Source: Dialister succinatiphilus YIT 11850 (lineage in GTDB: Bacteria > Bacillota > Negativicutes > Veillonellales > Dialisteraceae). From it: 49,037 bases of DNA. The translations under genes and the position numbers were made by a program. Numbering within the stretch: position 1 is the stretch's first letter; every line of letters starts with the position of its first letter. Below the pieces are notes generated by a model. That model made no database searches. It saw nothing but the letters and a program-made list of their open reading frames with translations, and was not told the origin of the DNA. Positions 1 to 7,360 of this stretch are shown in pieces. The DNA lies in NCBI RefSeq assembly GCF_000242435.1, contig NZ_JH591188.1, forward strand, positions 112,807 through 161,843, in the 5' to 3' direction.

Positions 1-585
1 CCCAAGGATGACGTAGACAGCCTTTTGTTTCAGGGCTCTGTCAGTCTTCATGGGAACATACAGACAGTCGATGAAGAGAAAGGTATAAAAAGGAAACAGT
101 GGGCGATTCTGCCACGCATATACTTCGTCCAGGATCCGGTCCGTAATATGGGCAATCTGTTCATGGGAGATGGAGAAACCGTAGATTTCTTCAATGGTCG
201 AAGAGATGTCTCTCTGGCTCATTCCACGGCCATACATCGCAAGGACTTTCCCTTCGATAGAGGAAACATCACGCTGGTATTTTTGGATTAACTGGGGTTC
301 AAAAGTACCTTCCCGATCACGAGGGACTTGGATGGGTACCGTTCCCATGGAGGTCTTCAGGTTCTTCCTGGAATACCCATTTCTCGTATTCTTGGAATCC
401 TCAGGGGTGCTGCCGTTCTTGGGATAGCCTAAATGGTTATCCAATTCACCCTTAAGAGCTGCTTCAAACAATGGTCCAAAGACACTCTTTAAGGCGGACT
501 GCATCTCTTCGACAGTGGTCGGTTTGTAGGTTTCGTAGATTTCCTGCGCAATTTTTTCGCCAGGGGTAGGGGTACGCTTTGCCAT
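1..585 (-). CDS. IS256-family transposase, N-terminal 195 residues (partial)
   Basis: The minus-strand frame is open from ATG at 585 to the window edge, with AAAGGAG seven bases upstream. The protein starts MAKRTPTPGEKIAQEI. It carries the hallmarks of the Transposase_mut (IS256) family: EAALKGELDNHLGY near residues 42-55, a KNTRNGYSRKNLKTSMG stretch near 64-80, VPRDREGTFEPQ near 87-98, and GMSQRDIS with the ISHEQIAHITDRI helix near 120-150. FIDCLYVPMK near residue 168 should hold the first catalytic aspartate of the DDE triad. The rest, including the other two acidic residues, is outside the window. Nothing visible here is broken, so the element may be intact. Confidence 0.9.
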   Translation of the reverse strand, partial: MAKRTPTPGEKIAQEIYETYKPTTVEEMQSALKSVFGPLFEAALKGELDNHLGYPKNGSTPEDSKNTRNGYSRKNLKTSMGTVPIQVPRDREGTFEPQLIQKYQRDVSSIEGKVLAMYGRGMSQRDISSTIEEIYGFSISHEQIAHITDRILDEVYAWQNRPLFPFYTFLFIDCLYVPMKTDRALKQKAVYVILG

Positions 586-697
586 GGTAGTAACTCCTTT
601 TCCTCTTTCTCCCCTTAAGTATGAGGCTCCCCTTAAGTATGAGGTATGAAAATATTTTGAGCAAGATTCATTTACACAAAATATTTTACACTACCTG
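1..697 (-). mobile_element. IS256-family insertion sequence, one end (cut by window edge)
   Basis: The element holds a transposase reading leftward off the window and about 110 bp of non-coding end. That end contains two perfect tandem copies of an 18-bp unit (609-626 and 627-644, CTCCCCTTAAGTATGAGG). An AT-rich outer part with TTTACAC-like words (about 671-695) is the likely terminal inverted repeat. The outer boundary near 697 is inferred, because the other end and the target duplication lie outside the window. Confidence 0.7.
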
Positions 698-1074
698 TGT
701 TCCCGACCACAAGAAAGATTTCTCGACTCCTCGTAGCTGTAGCGGCTTTGGCAGTATCCTCAAGCGGCATGATACCACCGCTCGAAATGACGGGGAGCGG
801 GATGGTCTCGTACATCAGGTATACTGTCTTCACCGATGTGGCTCTTTCGGTCTGTCATCATCTCAAGACCCATCAATCCATCCTGCGCCTTTGGCGCGAC
901 CCTTCTCTAAGGGCCTGCATGATAAGGAAAGAAGCTTGAAACATAAGCTCCCGACAACAAGCCTGCTTTAAGGGTAACTTTATAAAGCCCCTGGAAAATC
1001 TAATTTTTTCGGGGTTATTCCCTCCTAAAGCTGTTGTATAATAACTTTAGGTTCTTTATGAACCGGACGTGGTT
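698..1074. other. Gene-free stretch beside the IS256 end
   Basis: No credible gene was seen on either strand. About 717-795 resembles a dispersed element of the type ATTTCTCGACTCC...CTCGAAATGACGGGG. Around 990-1020 a CCCC...CGGGG pair encloses an A/T-rich loop and could be a weak hairpin. TATAAT-like words occur near 1037 without a convincing -35. The short open frames here lack ribosome sites and family features. Confidence 0.4.
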
Positions 1075-1138
1075 AATTATGGAATTGGGGTGATGGGCGA
1101 GATCGTGAGATCCTGTGCTGGGGGAGTCTGCGGCTGCT
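1075..1138 (+). repeat. 64-bp perfect repeat, copy 1 (matches the 3' end of the second oppF-like gene)
   Basis: All 64 bases from AATTATGGAATTGGGGTGAT onward are identical to 31259-31322. In the other copy the segment supplies the last codons and the stop of an ATPase gene. Here it stands alone with no upstream coding part. Similarity stops sharply at both edges (GTCC against ATCC on the right). Confidence 0.85.
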
Positions 1139-1245
1139 GTCCGGCGTCAGCTATCCGCTGTCCGCCGACTGATGACTCCGGACCGTATTCCCGAGAGCAG
1201 AGAGACATCAGACGGTCAGACCTCAGAGGATGCTGAGGGTCATAG

Positions 1246-1470
1246 CGGTGCTTTCCAGTATTCCCGAAGGTTGACACGCCCTTACGGGCGTGAGGGTTGA
1301 TGGCGCCGCCGGGCCTTTGGCCCTGGGCGCCAAGGGTTCTGTCCGGGACCGGCTGACGCCTCCCGGACGGGTTGAGGGCTCCGCCCTCGGGAGGTATGAA
1401 GTACCGTTCCACTGGGGAGGTACGGCGCCTTCGGCGCCATCATATATATGCCTATACCGCCTGCGGCAGG
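1246..1470 (+). repeat. Structured repeat module A, copy 1
   Basis: This is a chain of GC-rich hairpins in fixed order: CACGCCC/GGGCGTG (1275-1292), an outer GGCGC/GCGCC (1302-1331) enclosing GGGCC/GGCCC, GTCCGGGA/TCCCGGAC (1341-1368), then GAGGGC/GCCCTC and GGCGCC/GGCGCC. Related copies lie at 7361-7593 (same strand), 36814-37040 (opposite strand) and, as a partial and diverged copy, 18240-18340. Stem sequences differ between copies while pairing is kept. No protein is encoded. Confidence 0.75.
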
Positions 1471-1521
1471 GGGGGACAATAAAGCTTCGTGACGCTATCT
1501 TTTGATAAGTGACTCTACTTT

Positions 1522-1900
1522 AAGCACAGGTTGTTCTTCCCCCTGAACCGGGGGAAGTCCGGCGCAGCCGGATAGGGGGAGGCGAACGCAGTGAGCCAAT
1601 CCGCAGAATTGTTTTTCATACCATATGATACTGAAAGTAAATCCCGTAACGCTGACTTTATAAGCATTGCCGCAGAGCGGCAATACAGCAACCCTCGGGG
1701 CCGAAGGCCCCGTCAAACTTAAGAACCTTTGGGCCGAAGGCCCATCCATCTTAAGAACCTTTTTCCACAACCCTTCTACACAACCCGCGGCGGAGCCGCG
1801 CCCCTTTTTTTATTTGCGGCGGAGCCGCCACCACCACCCTCTGAACCTTTTGAACCCTCTGAACCCTCACGCCGCAGGCGTGTCCATAGGGTGTCCCAAA
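1522..1900. repeat. Module B followed by a palindrome chain
   Basis: About 1527-1690 is module B: CCCCCTGAACCGGGGG and TCCGGCGCAGCCGGA hairpins, then GGGGGAGGCGAACGCAGTGAG and a tail containing CCATATGATAC and CCCGTAACGCTGACTTTATA. Palindromes follow (GGGGCCGAAGGCCCC, GGGCCGAAGGCCC, GCGGCGGAGCCGC, CGCCGCAGGCG). They are separated by constant linkers such as TCAAACTTAAGAACC, CTTCTACACAACC and AACCCTCTGAACC. Similar module B copies are at 8108-8260 and 47829-47970. Confidence 0.7.
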
Positions 1901-1904
1901 TCCT

Positions 1905-2807
1905 CTAGTTCAAGGCTTTATCTATTTTTTCCAGATTGTCCCTCATGGTATCCAGGTAGCCTTCGCTGCCCGGCTCTTCCAGGGTGGACAGGGTTTCGGC
2001 GCTGGCGCCGGCTTCGCTGGCCAGGGTGCGGGCCAGGGCGGGGTCCATCATTTCTTCGGTAAATATGGTTTTCACATGATGAGCGCGGCAGAAGCGGATG
2101 AGTTCCACCAGTTTTCTGGCCGGCGGTTCTCCGGTGGCGAAGGCATCTTCCACGCTTTCCTGGGTAAGGGAGAAGTCCCGGGCCAGGTAGCCGAAGGCGG
2201 CGTGGCCGGTGACCAGCTCTTTCCGGGGGGCCTTGGCCAGTTTTTCCCTGTATTCCTGCTGCAGGCTGTCGATGCTTTTGGCGAAGGTGTCGTAGTTTTT
2301 CATGAAGCGGTCTCTGTTTTCCGGGGAGGCGGCGATGAGGCCGTCCCGGATGGCACGGGCCTCTTCTTTCGCTTCAGACAGGCCCAGCCAGGTATGGGGA
2401 TCGTAGTCGCCATGTTCTTCTCGCTCTTCTTCATCTTCCAGAGGGATAGGAGCCACCTTTTCGGACGCCTTGACCACCACCTGGTTTTCGGCGCCTGCAC
2501 TCTGCAGGGCCTTCTCTGCCCAGTGTTCCATGCCCATGCCGTTGTAGACGAAGACTCTGGCCTGTTTCAGCCTGATCAGGTCCCCGGCCCGGGGTTCGAA
2601 GTCGTGGGGCTCGATGCCCTCGGGCACCATGACGGAAATGGAGACGGCGTCTCCTCCGATGGCTTCTGTCAGTTTTTCCATGGCGCCGAAGGAGGCGGCC
2701 ACCGGGATTTTTCCTTCTTCCGCCGGCGGCGCTTCTCTGCCGCAACCGGCCGTGAGGGCCAGCAGGGTGAGGAGAAGGGCCATTTCTTTCTTGAAATAGG
2801 ATTTCAT
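1905..2807 (-). CDS. Metal ABC transporter substrate-binding lipoprotein (ZnuA/AdcA type)
   Basis: This 300-residue protein of the cluster A-I (TroA/ZnuA) family captures zinc or manganese outside the inner membrane and delivers it to the adjacent permease. A lipoprotein signal ends in the lipobox LTAGC, with Cys22 as the lipidation site. Metal ligands expected for the family are visible: His68 in PHDFEP, His138 in DPHTW, His202 in TGHAAFGY and an acidic residue in FTEEMMDP near 250-255. A short acidic stretch at about 124-137 (with one His) sits where ZnuA proteins carry their His/acid-rich loop, which favours zinc. The start overlaps the permease stop (ATGA at 2804-2807), so the genes are translationally coupled. 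Zinc against manganese cannot be settled from sequence alone. Confidence 0.88.
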   Translation of the reverse strand: MKSYFKKEMALLLTLLALTAGCGREAPPAEEGKIPVAASFGAMEKLTEAIGGDAVSISVMVPEGIEPHDFEPRAGDLIRLKQARVFVYNGMGMEHWAEKALQSAGAENQVVVKASEKVAPIPLEDEEEREEHGDYDPHTWLGLSEAKEEARAIRDGLIAASPENRDRFMKNYDTFAKSIDSLQQEYREKLAKAPRKELVTGHAAFGYLARDFSLTQESVEDAFATGEPPARKLVELIRFCRAHHVKTIFTEEMMDPALARTLASEAGASAETLSTLEEPGSEGYLDTMRDNLEKIDKALN

Positions 2808-3598
2808 GGGCGGAGCACCTGCTTTACAAAGATGGTCACAAGGAGCAGGAAGGCGGCGGTGAGGGCTGTCACGCCGCCGGGGGCAGCACCGATGAAGTAG
2901 GACAGGAAGAAACCGGACAGAATGGAAAGGAAGCTGTATGCAAGGGAAGCCAGGAAGGTGGTTTTGAATCCCTTCTGCAGCTGCAGGGCGCTGGCTACAG
3001 GCAGGGTAATCATGGACGTAATGACCAGAATGCCTACGGAGCGGATGGATACGGAAATAGCGGCGGCCACCAGAAAGGCGAAGAGGTAGTTCAGCCGCTT
3101 CACGTGGACCCCGGCAATGCGGGAGGCCTCTTCGTCATAGGTGATGTAGAGAAGCTGGTGGTAGTTCAGGATGACCGTCACCACAGCGAAAAGGCTCAGC
3201 ACGGCGGTGACAGCCATGTCTATGGGAGACACGGTAAGCATGGAGCCGAAAAGGTAGGCGTCGGCGTTGGCATGAAGATGGCCGGAGCTGATGAGGGTGA
3301 TGGCAATGCCTACGGATACGGACAGCACAATGGAAAGAATGAGATCCGTATATTTTTTGAAATACTGGCGCAGAAATTCGATAAAAAGCCCCGAGAGGGC
3401 GGTGAAGGCAAAGGAAGCCAGCACCGGACTTTCCCGGAAGAGAAGGCCCAGGGTGACGCCGGCCAGGGATGAGTGGGCCAGGGTGTCCCCAATCATGGAG
3501 TAGCGCTTCAGTACGATGAAAATACCGATGCAGGGGCAGAGGATGGCGATGCAGATGGAAATGAAAAGGGCATTCTGCATGAAATCATAACTGAACAT
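2804..3598 (-). CDS. Metal ABC transporter permease (ZnuB type)
   Basis: The product has 264 residues and is very hydrophobic, with about eight predicted membrane spans, as expected for the ABC-3 (ZnuB/MntB/TroC) permease family. It forms the membrane channel for the binding protein at 1905-2807 and the ATPase at 3585-4253. Family-like features include an early region rich in G and L after ALFISICIAILCPCIGIFIVLKR and the conserved RYSMIGDTLAHSSLAGVTLG segment near residues 32-51. The HVKRLNYLFAFLVAAAISV region is the likely coupling segment facing the ATPase. Its start overlaps the end of the ATPase gene by 14 bp, and its stop overlaps the lipoprotein start. The whole unit is one tight operon read leftward. 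Confidence 0.88.
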   Translation of the reverse strand: MFSYDFMQNALFISICIAILCPCIGIFIVLKRYSMIGDTLAHSSLAGVTLGLLFRESPVLASFAFTALSGLFIEFLRQYFKKYTDLILSIVLSVSVGIAITLISSGHLHANADAYLFGSMLTVSPIDMAVTAVLSLFAVVTVILNYHQLLYITYDEEASRIAGVHVKRLNYLFAFLVAAAISVSIRSVGILVITSMITLPVASALQLQKGFKTTFLASLAYSFLSILSGFFLSYFIGAAPGGVTALTAAFLLLVTIFVKQVLRP

Positions 3599-4253
3599 GG
3601 CCGCCCTCCTTTTTGATATACTCTTCTATATAATGGGATACGCTGCAGAGGTGGCCTTTTCCGCCGTCCACATGGTAGAGGCCGGAAGACACCTGGCCGG
3701 CTTCCTCCATATTGTGCTCCACCGCCAGCACGGTGAGCCCTTTCTCCCGGTTCAGCCGGGACAGCTCTCCGTAAATCTCCCGCTGGCTTGCAAGGTCCAC
3801 GCCTGTGGAAGGTTCATCCAGAATGAGAAGGTCCGGGCTGCCCATGAGGGCCCGGGCAATGAGTACCTTTTGGTGCTGCCCGCCAGACAGATTTCCCATC
3901 AGCTCTCCTCTATAATCCTCCATACCGGTGACGGAAAGGACATCCTTCAGGGAAATGGATTTCAAATGGAGCAGCTTTCCATAGGAATGAATCACCTCGG
4001 CCACCGTAATGGGGAAGGCATGGTCCCGGGAAGGCATCTGAGGCACATAGCCGATCCGACTGGCCTCACAGCGGATGGTGCCCTTCACGGGGGCTAAAAA
4101 ATGAAGGATCAGTTTCAGCAGGGTGCTTTTGCCGCTGCCGTTGTTTCCTACAATGGAAATATAGGACCCCTTCGGCACATGGAGGGAAATATCCTCCAAT
4201 AGCCAGGGCTCCCTGCCAGTGTAGGAAAAATACAGGTTTTCTATGTCCAGCAT
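3585..4253 (-). CDS. Metal ABC transporter ATP-binding protein (ZnuC type)
   Basis: This 222-residue nucleotide-binding subunit powers the metal importer. Walker A is GNNGSGKS at residues 36-43, the signature is LSGGQHQ at about 122-128, Walker B is LLILDEP at 142-148, and the H-loop His is in AVEHNM. LSGGQHQKV rather than LSGGQ(R/Q)QR is common in the zinc/manganese branch of these ATPases. The start at 4253 (MLDIENLYF) is preferred to an in-frame ATG at 4292, because AAAGGAG lies just upstream and the family normally begins this way. It is the first gene of the operon. The promoter must lie in the 380-bp region shared with hsp20. I saw no classical Zur palindrome there. Confidence 0.88.
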   Translation of the reverse strand: MLDIENLYFSYTGREPWLLEDISLHVPKGSYISIVGNNGSGKSTLLKLILHFLAPVKGTIRCEASRIGYVPQMPSRDHAFPITVAEVIHSYGKLLHLKSISLKDVLSVTGMEDYRGELMGNLSGGQHQKVLIARALMGSPDLLILDEPSTGVDLASQREIYGELSRLNREKGLTVLAVEHNMEEAGQVSSGLYHVDGGKGHLCSVSHYIEEYIKKEGGHVQL

Positions 4254-4413
4254 AATGGCTCCTTTAAGGAAGCGCAGGCTTCCGGAATACAAATATCTTC
4301 TCTCATCATATCATAGCGGGGAAGAAAATCTGAAGCATGAAGTTTCCCAGGGCCTGTCCGTGGGGCCCCATCAAAAAAATTGTGAAAAATTTCTGGAAAT
4401 CTGAGTATAAAAT

Positions 4414-4491
4414 AGTCAAATAAACGACTTTAAATAGTCAAAAACATTAGATATTATCGGAATAGTCAATACATTAAAAAGAAAAGTCAAA
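4414..4491. promoter_or_regulatory. Four AGTCAA direct repeats between the metal operon and hsp20
   Basis: AGTCAAA, AGTCAAA, AGTCAAT and AGTCAAA start at 4414, 4436, 4464 and 4485, spaced 22, 28 and 21 bp, roughly two to two and a half helical turns. Each resembles one heptad of a CtsR operator (RGTCAAA), but CtsR heptads are separated by only 3 bp, so this would be a different arrangement. The array lies just upstream of CIRCE and could serve either divergent gene. Confidence 0.5.
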
Positions 4492-4497
4492 AATATT

Positions 4498-4524
4498 TTA
4501 GCACTCGCTTGACAAGAGTGCTAA
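4498..4524 (+). promoter_or_regulatory. CIRCE operator (HrcA binding site)
   Basis: The nine-base arms TTAGCACTC and GAGTGCTAA, separated by nine bases, match the CIRCE consensus perfectly. The spacer and right arm overlap the -35 of the hsp20 promoter, so HrcA bound here would block RNA polymerase and heat would relieve it. hrcA itself is not in the window. Confidence 0.97.
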
Positions 4525-4536
4525 AAGTGCTATACT
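4509..4536 (+). promoter_or_regulatory. Sigma-70/sigma-A promoter of hsp20
   Basis: TTGACA (4509-4514) and TATACT (4531-4536) are separated by 16 bp. The -35 lies inside the CIRCE element. The expected transcript start near 4543 leaves a leader of about 90 nt with a GGGAACC/GGTTCCC hairpin (4555-4561/4580-4586). Confidence 0.85.
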
Positions 4537-4633
4537 ATAGTTGTCAGGAGGGAAGGGAACCGGACAGGGAAACCGGAAAGGTTCCCGGACACCTGAACAT
4601 CACATGAAAAATAAAGGAAAGAGGTCTTTGATT

Positions 4634-5059
4634 ATGGGTAGCATGATTCCGTTTGATGGTTTGTTTGGTGACAGCGTTCTGGATCATTTCTTTGATGATG
4701 TTCCCACCATTTATAAAGATTATGTAGCAGTACCGAAAGTAGATATCGAGGATCTGAAAGACCGTTATGAAATTACCTGCGATATGCCGGGATTCACCAA
4801 AGATGAAGTTCATATCAGTTATGAAAACGGCATCCTCTCCATTGCTGCTAAGAAAGAGAACAAGACAGAAACGAAAGACGAAGAGAAACATTACATTCGT
4901 CACGAAAGAGGCGCCGTTGGATTCCAGCGTCAGTTCTCTGTGAAAGGCATCAAGGAAGACGGCATCAAAGCCAGCCTGAAAGACGGCGTGCTGAAGATTG
5001 CCCTTCCGAAAGAAGATCAGAAGAAAGTGGAAGAATCCCATCGGATTACCATTGAATAA
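4634..5059 (+). CDS. Small heat shock protein (Hsp20/alpha-crystallin family)
   Basis: This 141-residue ATP-independent holdase keeps unfolding proteins soluble in the cytoplasm during stress. The alpha-crystallin domain begins at about residue 32 with the DRYEITCDMPGFTKDEVHISYENGIL segment. It includes the A-x-x-x-n-G-v-L box as ASLKDGVLKIALPK near residues 115-128, and ends in a short tail with the I-x-I motif ITIE, used for oligomer contacts. The start at 4634 (MGSMIPFDGLF) is chosen over an upstream in-frame ATG because a purine-rich AAAGGAAAGAGG site precedes it and the N-terminus fits the family. Transcription comes from the CIRCE-controlled promoter, so the gene belongs to the HrcA regulon. 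A hairpin in the leader may add a translational layer. Confidence 0.93.
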   Translation: MGSMIPFDGLFGDSVLDHFFDDVPTIYKDYVAVPKVDIEDLKDRYEITCDMPGFTKDEVHISYENGILSIAAKKENKTETKDEEKHYIRHERGAVGFQRQFSVKGIKEDGIKASLKDGVLKIALPKEDQKKVEESHRITIE

Positions 5060-5517
5060 TTGATTCTGTTTGTGAAACGAAGATTCCTGGTGATGCCAAT
5101 GAAAATGGTAACTCCAGAGGTATGATTCCTGCCGGCTGAAGCACGGTCAGGCGGCAGGAATATCCTCTATAGGGACCTGCCCTTGGAAGGGCAGAGCCCC
5201 TTTCGCAGGAGAGAAAGGCAGATGCCGCTGCCGCCGGCTGCGGCTATGATTCCTCTCCTGCAAAGAAACGATTGCTTTTCTTACAAATTATCTCCCTCCC
5301 AAATCCCAAAATATTTGTTCATACTAACCACCCCTGAAAGGCCCGGAAAAGAGCGCTCCTCTTTTCCGGGCCTTCTGCGTTGGCCGGATTCCTTTATCAA
5401 GTCTGATCATCACATGCCGGGCAAGGGGCATGGAGGTTAAACCGCTGGATTTTCGCGCCGCCTTTCTGCCTGTAGTATAATAAAAAATATTTTCATCATA
5501 ACTGTGAAGGAGGACCT
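5060..5517. other. Intergenic region hsp20 to ABC exporter
   Basis: No gene was seen. A hairpin CCTGCCG/CGGCAGG at 5130-5158 follows hsp20 but lacks a T-run. A strong terminator-like hairpin is at 5338-5374 (listed separately). A TATAAT-like word lies near 5475 (TAGTATAATAAAAAAT) and may be the -10 for the exporter gene. Confidence 0.5.
5338..5374 (+). terminator. Hairpin, likely terminator of hsp20
   Basis: A 16-bp perfect stem (AAGGCCCGGAAAAGAG / CTCTTTTCCGGGCCTT) has a five-base loop. The following T content is low (CTGCGT), so termination strength is uncertain. Its symmetry means it could act on either strand. Confidence 0.6.
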
Positions 5518-7230
5518 ATGGTTTCAGGGCAGTGGAACCGGGAGACGGTGAAGGCTTTATGGCAGCTCACCAGCCGGTATTGGAGAAGTGAAGAAAAGAA
5601 AAGCGCCTGGATGTACCTTGTGGGCATTATTATCCTTACCATGGCAGCAGTGTACATGACGCTCCTTTTGAATGATTGGTTTAATGAATTTTACAGCGCC
5701 CTGCAGAATTACGACAGCACCGCCGTGTACCACGGACTCATCCGGTTCACTGCCATTGCCTTCGGGCACATCGCCTTTTCTGTCTATGCCTACTACCTGC
5801 AGCAGACCCTGGCCCTCCGCTGGCGCCGGTGGATGACGGAGAAATACCTGTCCCGCTGGACGTCCCGCCACATGTTTTACCGGCTGGAAATGTTTTCCGG
5901 CGGCCGTTCGGACAATCCGGACCAGCGTATTTCCGAAGACATCAATCTATTCACCACCCGCACCCTGTCCTTCATGGCCGGCCTGCTCAAAGCCATTACC
6001 ACCATATTCTGCTTCATCTTCGTCCTCTGGTCCCTGTCGGAACCGCTCACCCTTCCTCTGCCGGGCTTCACCATCCACATCTACGGCTACCTGGTATGGA
6101 CCGCCCTGGCCTATTCCGTGATAGGCACCTGGATTACCCACAAAGTGGGCCATAAACTGGTGGGGCTGAATTTTGTGCAGCAGAAACTGGAGGCCGACTT
6201 CCGCTATGCCATGGTGCGGCTCCGTGAAACTTCGGAAAGCGTGGCCTTCTACCATGGCGGGAAAGAAGAAAAGAAAATTCTCTCCGGCCGTTTCCATAAA
6301 CTCCTGGTGAATACGGTGTACATTATCAGAAAACAGAAACAGCTGTCCTGGCTCACCAATTCCTATGGACAGATTGCCATTATCTTCCCCTTCGTGGTGG
6401 CGGCGCCCCGGTACCTGTCGAAAAATATTTCCCTGGGCGGCCTGATGCAGGTGGCCAACTGCTTTGGAAAAGTACAGGAATCCATGTCCTACTTCGTGGA
6501 TGTCTACTCCTCCCTGGCGGAATGGATGTCCTGCGTGGAACGACTCCTCACCTTTGATGCTCATATGGACCATATGCTCCGGGAAACGGAAAAAGAACAG
6601 GGCCATCTGGCGCGGAAAGAAGGAGGTTCATCCCTCATCCTCTCCGACGTCACCGTCCGCCTGCCCCAGGGTAAAACACTGCTCTCTTCCCTTTCCTGCA
6701 CCATTCAGGAAGGAGAAAAGGTGATTCTGAAAGGCCCCTCGGGCTCCGGAAAATCCACCCTCCTCCGCCTGCTGGCCGGCCTCTGGCCCTACGGCGAAGG
6801 AGTCATCCAACTGCCTTTGACCTCTGAAGTCCTCTTCATTCCCCAAAAACCCTACATGCCCATGGGCACCCTGGAGGAAGCCGCCTTCTATCCCAAAGGA
6901 AAAGGAAACAGGGAAGAACTAGTGAAACTCATGGAAGAATGCGGCCTCTTGCGCTGGAAGGACCATCTGGAAGAAGAAGGAGACTGGAGCCATATCCTTT
7001 CCCTGGGAGAACAGCAGAAACTGGCCTTCGTCCGCATTTTCCTCACCCGTCCCCGCTGGGTATTCCTGGATGAGGCCACCTCCGCCATGGATGAAGAAAC
7101 GGAAAATCACCTCTACCGCCTCCTCACCTCCATTCCCAATATCACCGTCATCAGCGTAGGCCACCGGTCTACACTGGATAAATACCATACCCGGGTGCTG
7201 AAAATCCAGGAAGGAAGACTGGAAGGGTAG
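5518..7230 (+). CDS. ABC transporter, fused membrane and ATPase domains (YddA/ABCD type)
   Basis: The 570-residue half-transporter belongs to the SbmA/BacA-like membrane class fused to an ATPase, as in E. coli YddA (561 residues). Residues 1-330 hold about six membrane spans, with the family's LNDWFNEFYSALQNYD segment near 51-66 and WRRWMTEKYLSRW near 102-114. Residues about 375-570 are the ATPase: Walker A GPSGSGKS at 406-413, signature LSLGEQQ at 494-500 (typical of this branch rather than LSGGQ), Walker B VFLDEATSAMD, and the H-loop in ISVGHRSTL. It probably works as a homodimeric exporter or lipid/fatty-acyl transporter in the inner membrane. The substrate is unknown. The gene stands alone with ATG at 5518 after AAGGAGGACCT. 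Confidence 0.88.
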   Translation: MVSGQWNRETVKALWQLTSRYWRSEEKKSAWMYLVGIIILTMAAVYMTLLLNDWFNEFYSALQNYDSTAVYHGLIRFTAIAFGHIAFSVYAYYLQQTLALRWRRWMTEKYLSRWTSRHMFYRLEMFSGGRSDNPDQRISEDINLFTTRTLSFMAGLLKAITTIFCFIFVLWSLSEPLTLPLPGFTIHIYGYLVWTALAYSVIGTWITHKVGHKLVGLNFVQQKLEADFRYAMVRLRETSESVAFYHGGKEEKKILSGRFHKLLVNTVYIIRKQKQLSWLTNSYGQIAIIFPFVVAAPRYLSKNISLGGLMQVANCFGKVQESMSYFVDVYSSLAEWMSCVERLLTFDAHMDHMLRETEKEQGHLARKEGGSSLILSDVTVRLPQGKTLLSSLSCTIQEGEKVILKGPSGSGKSTLLRLLAGLWPYGEGVIQLPLTSEVLFIPQKPYMPMGTLEEAAFYPKGKGNREELVKLMEECGLLRWKDHLEEEGDWSHILSLGEQQKLAFVRIFLTRPRWVFLDEATSAMDEETENHLYRLLTSIPNITVISVGHRSTLDKYHTRVLKIQEGRLEG

Positions 7231-7360
7231 GCTCCTGCACTTCGTCATGCACTGCTGGAGGCATAAAAAGTAAGCCCGTAACGCTGACTCCTTATGGACA
7301 AGTCCCTTTGGGGGCTTGAGGGTTCAGGCGCCTGTGGCGCGGTCGGGATCGGGACCGGGG
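7231..7360. repeat. Palindrome fragment after the YddA-type gene
   Basis: It contains CCCGTAACGCTGACTCCTTATGGACAAGTCC and GGCGCCTGTGGCGC. These are short pieces that recur near 36190-36240 and 47470-47500, joining a gene end to module A. No terminator with a T-run was seen for the preceding gene. Confidence 0.5.

Noticed and set aside
1077-1412. 111-codon minus-strand open frame and overlapping short frames in the mosaics
   Set aside because: They lie entirely in palindromic repeats, lack ribosome sites and encode low-complexity Pro/Arg/Gly-rich products that vary between repeat copies.
2076-2900. 274-codon plus-strand open frame
   Set aside because: It is a shadow of the metal-binding lipoprotein gene. 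Its Phe/Gly/His-rich composition is an artefact of reverse-complement codons.
4254-4420. Zur or Fur box for the metal operon
   Set aside because: No recognisable 7-1-7 or TAAATCGTAATNATTACGATTTA-like palindrome was found; only AGTCAA direct repeats are present.
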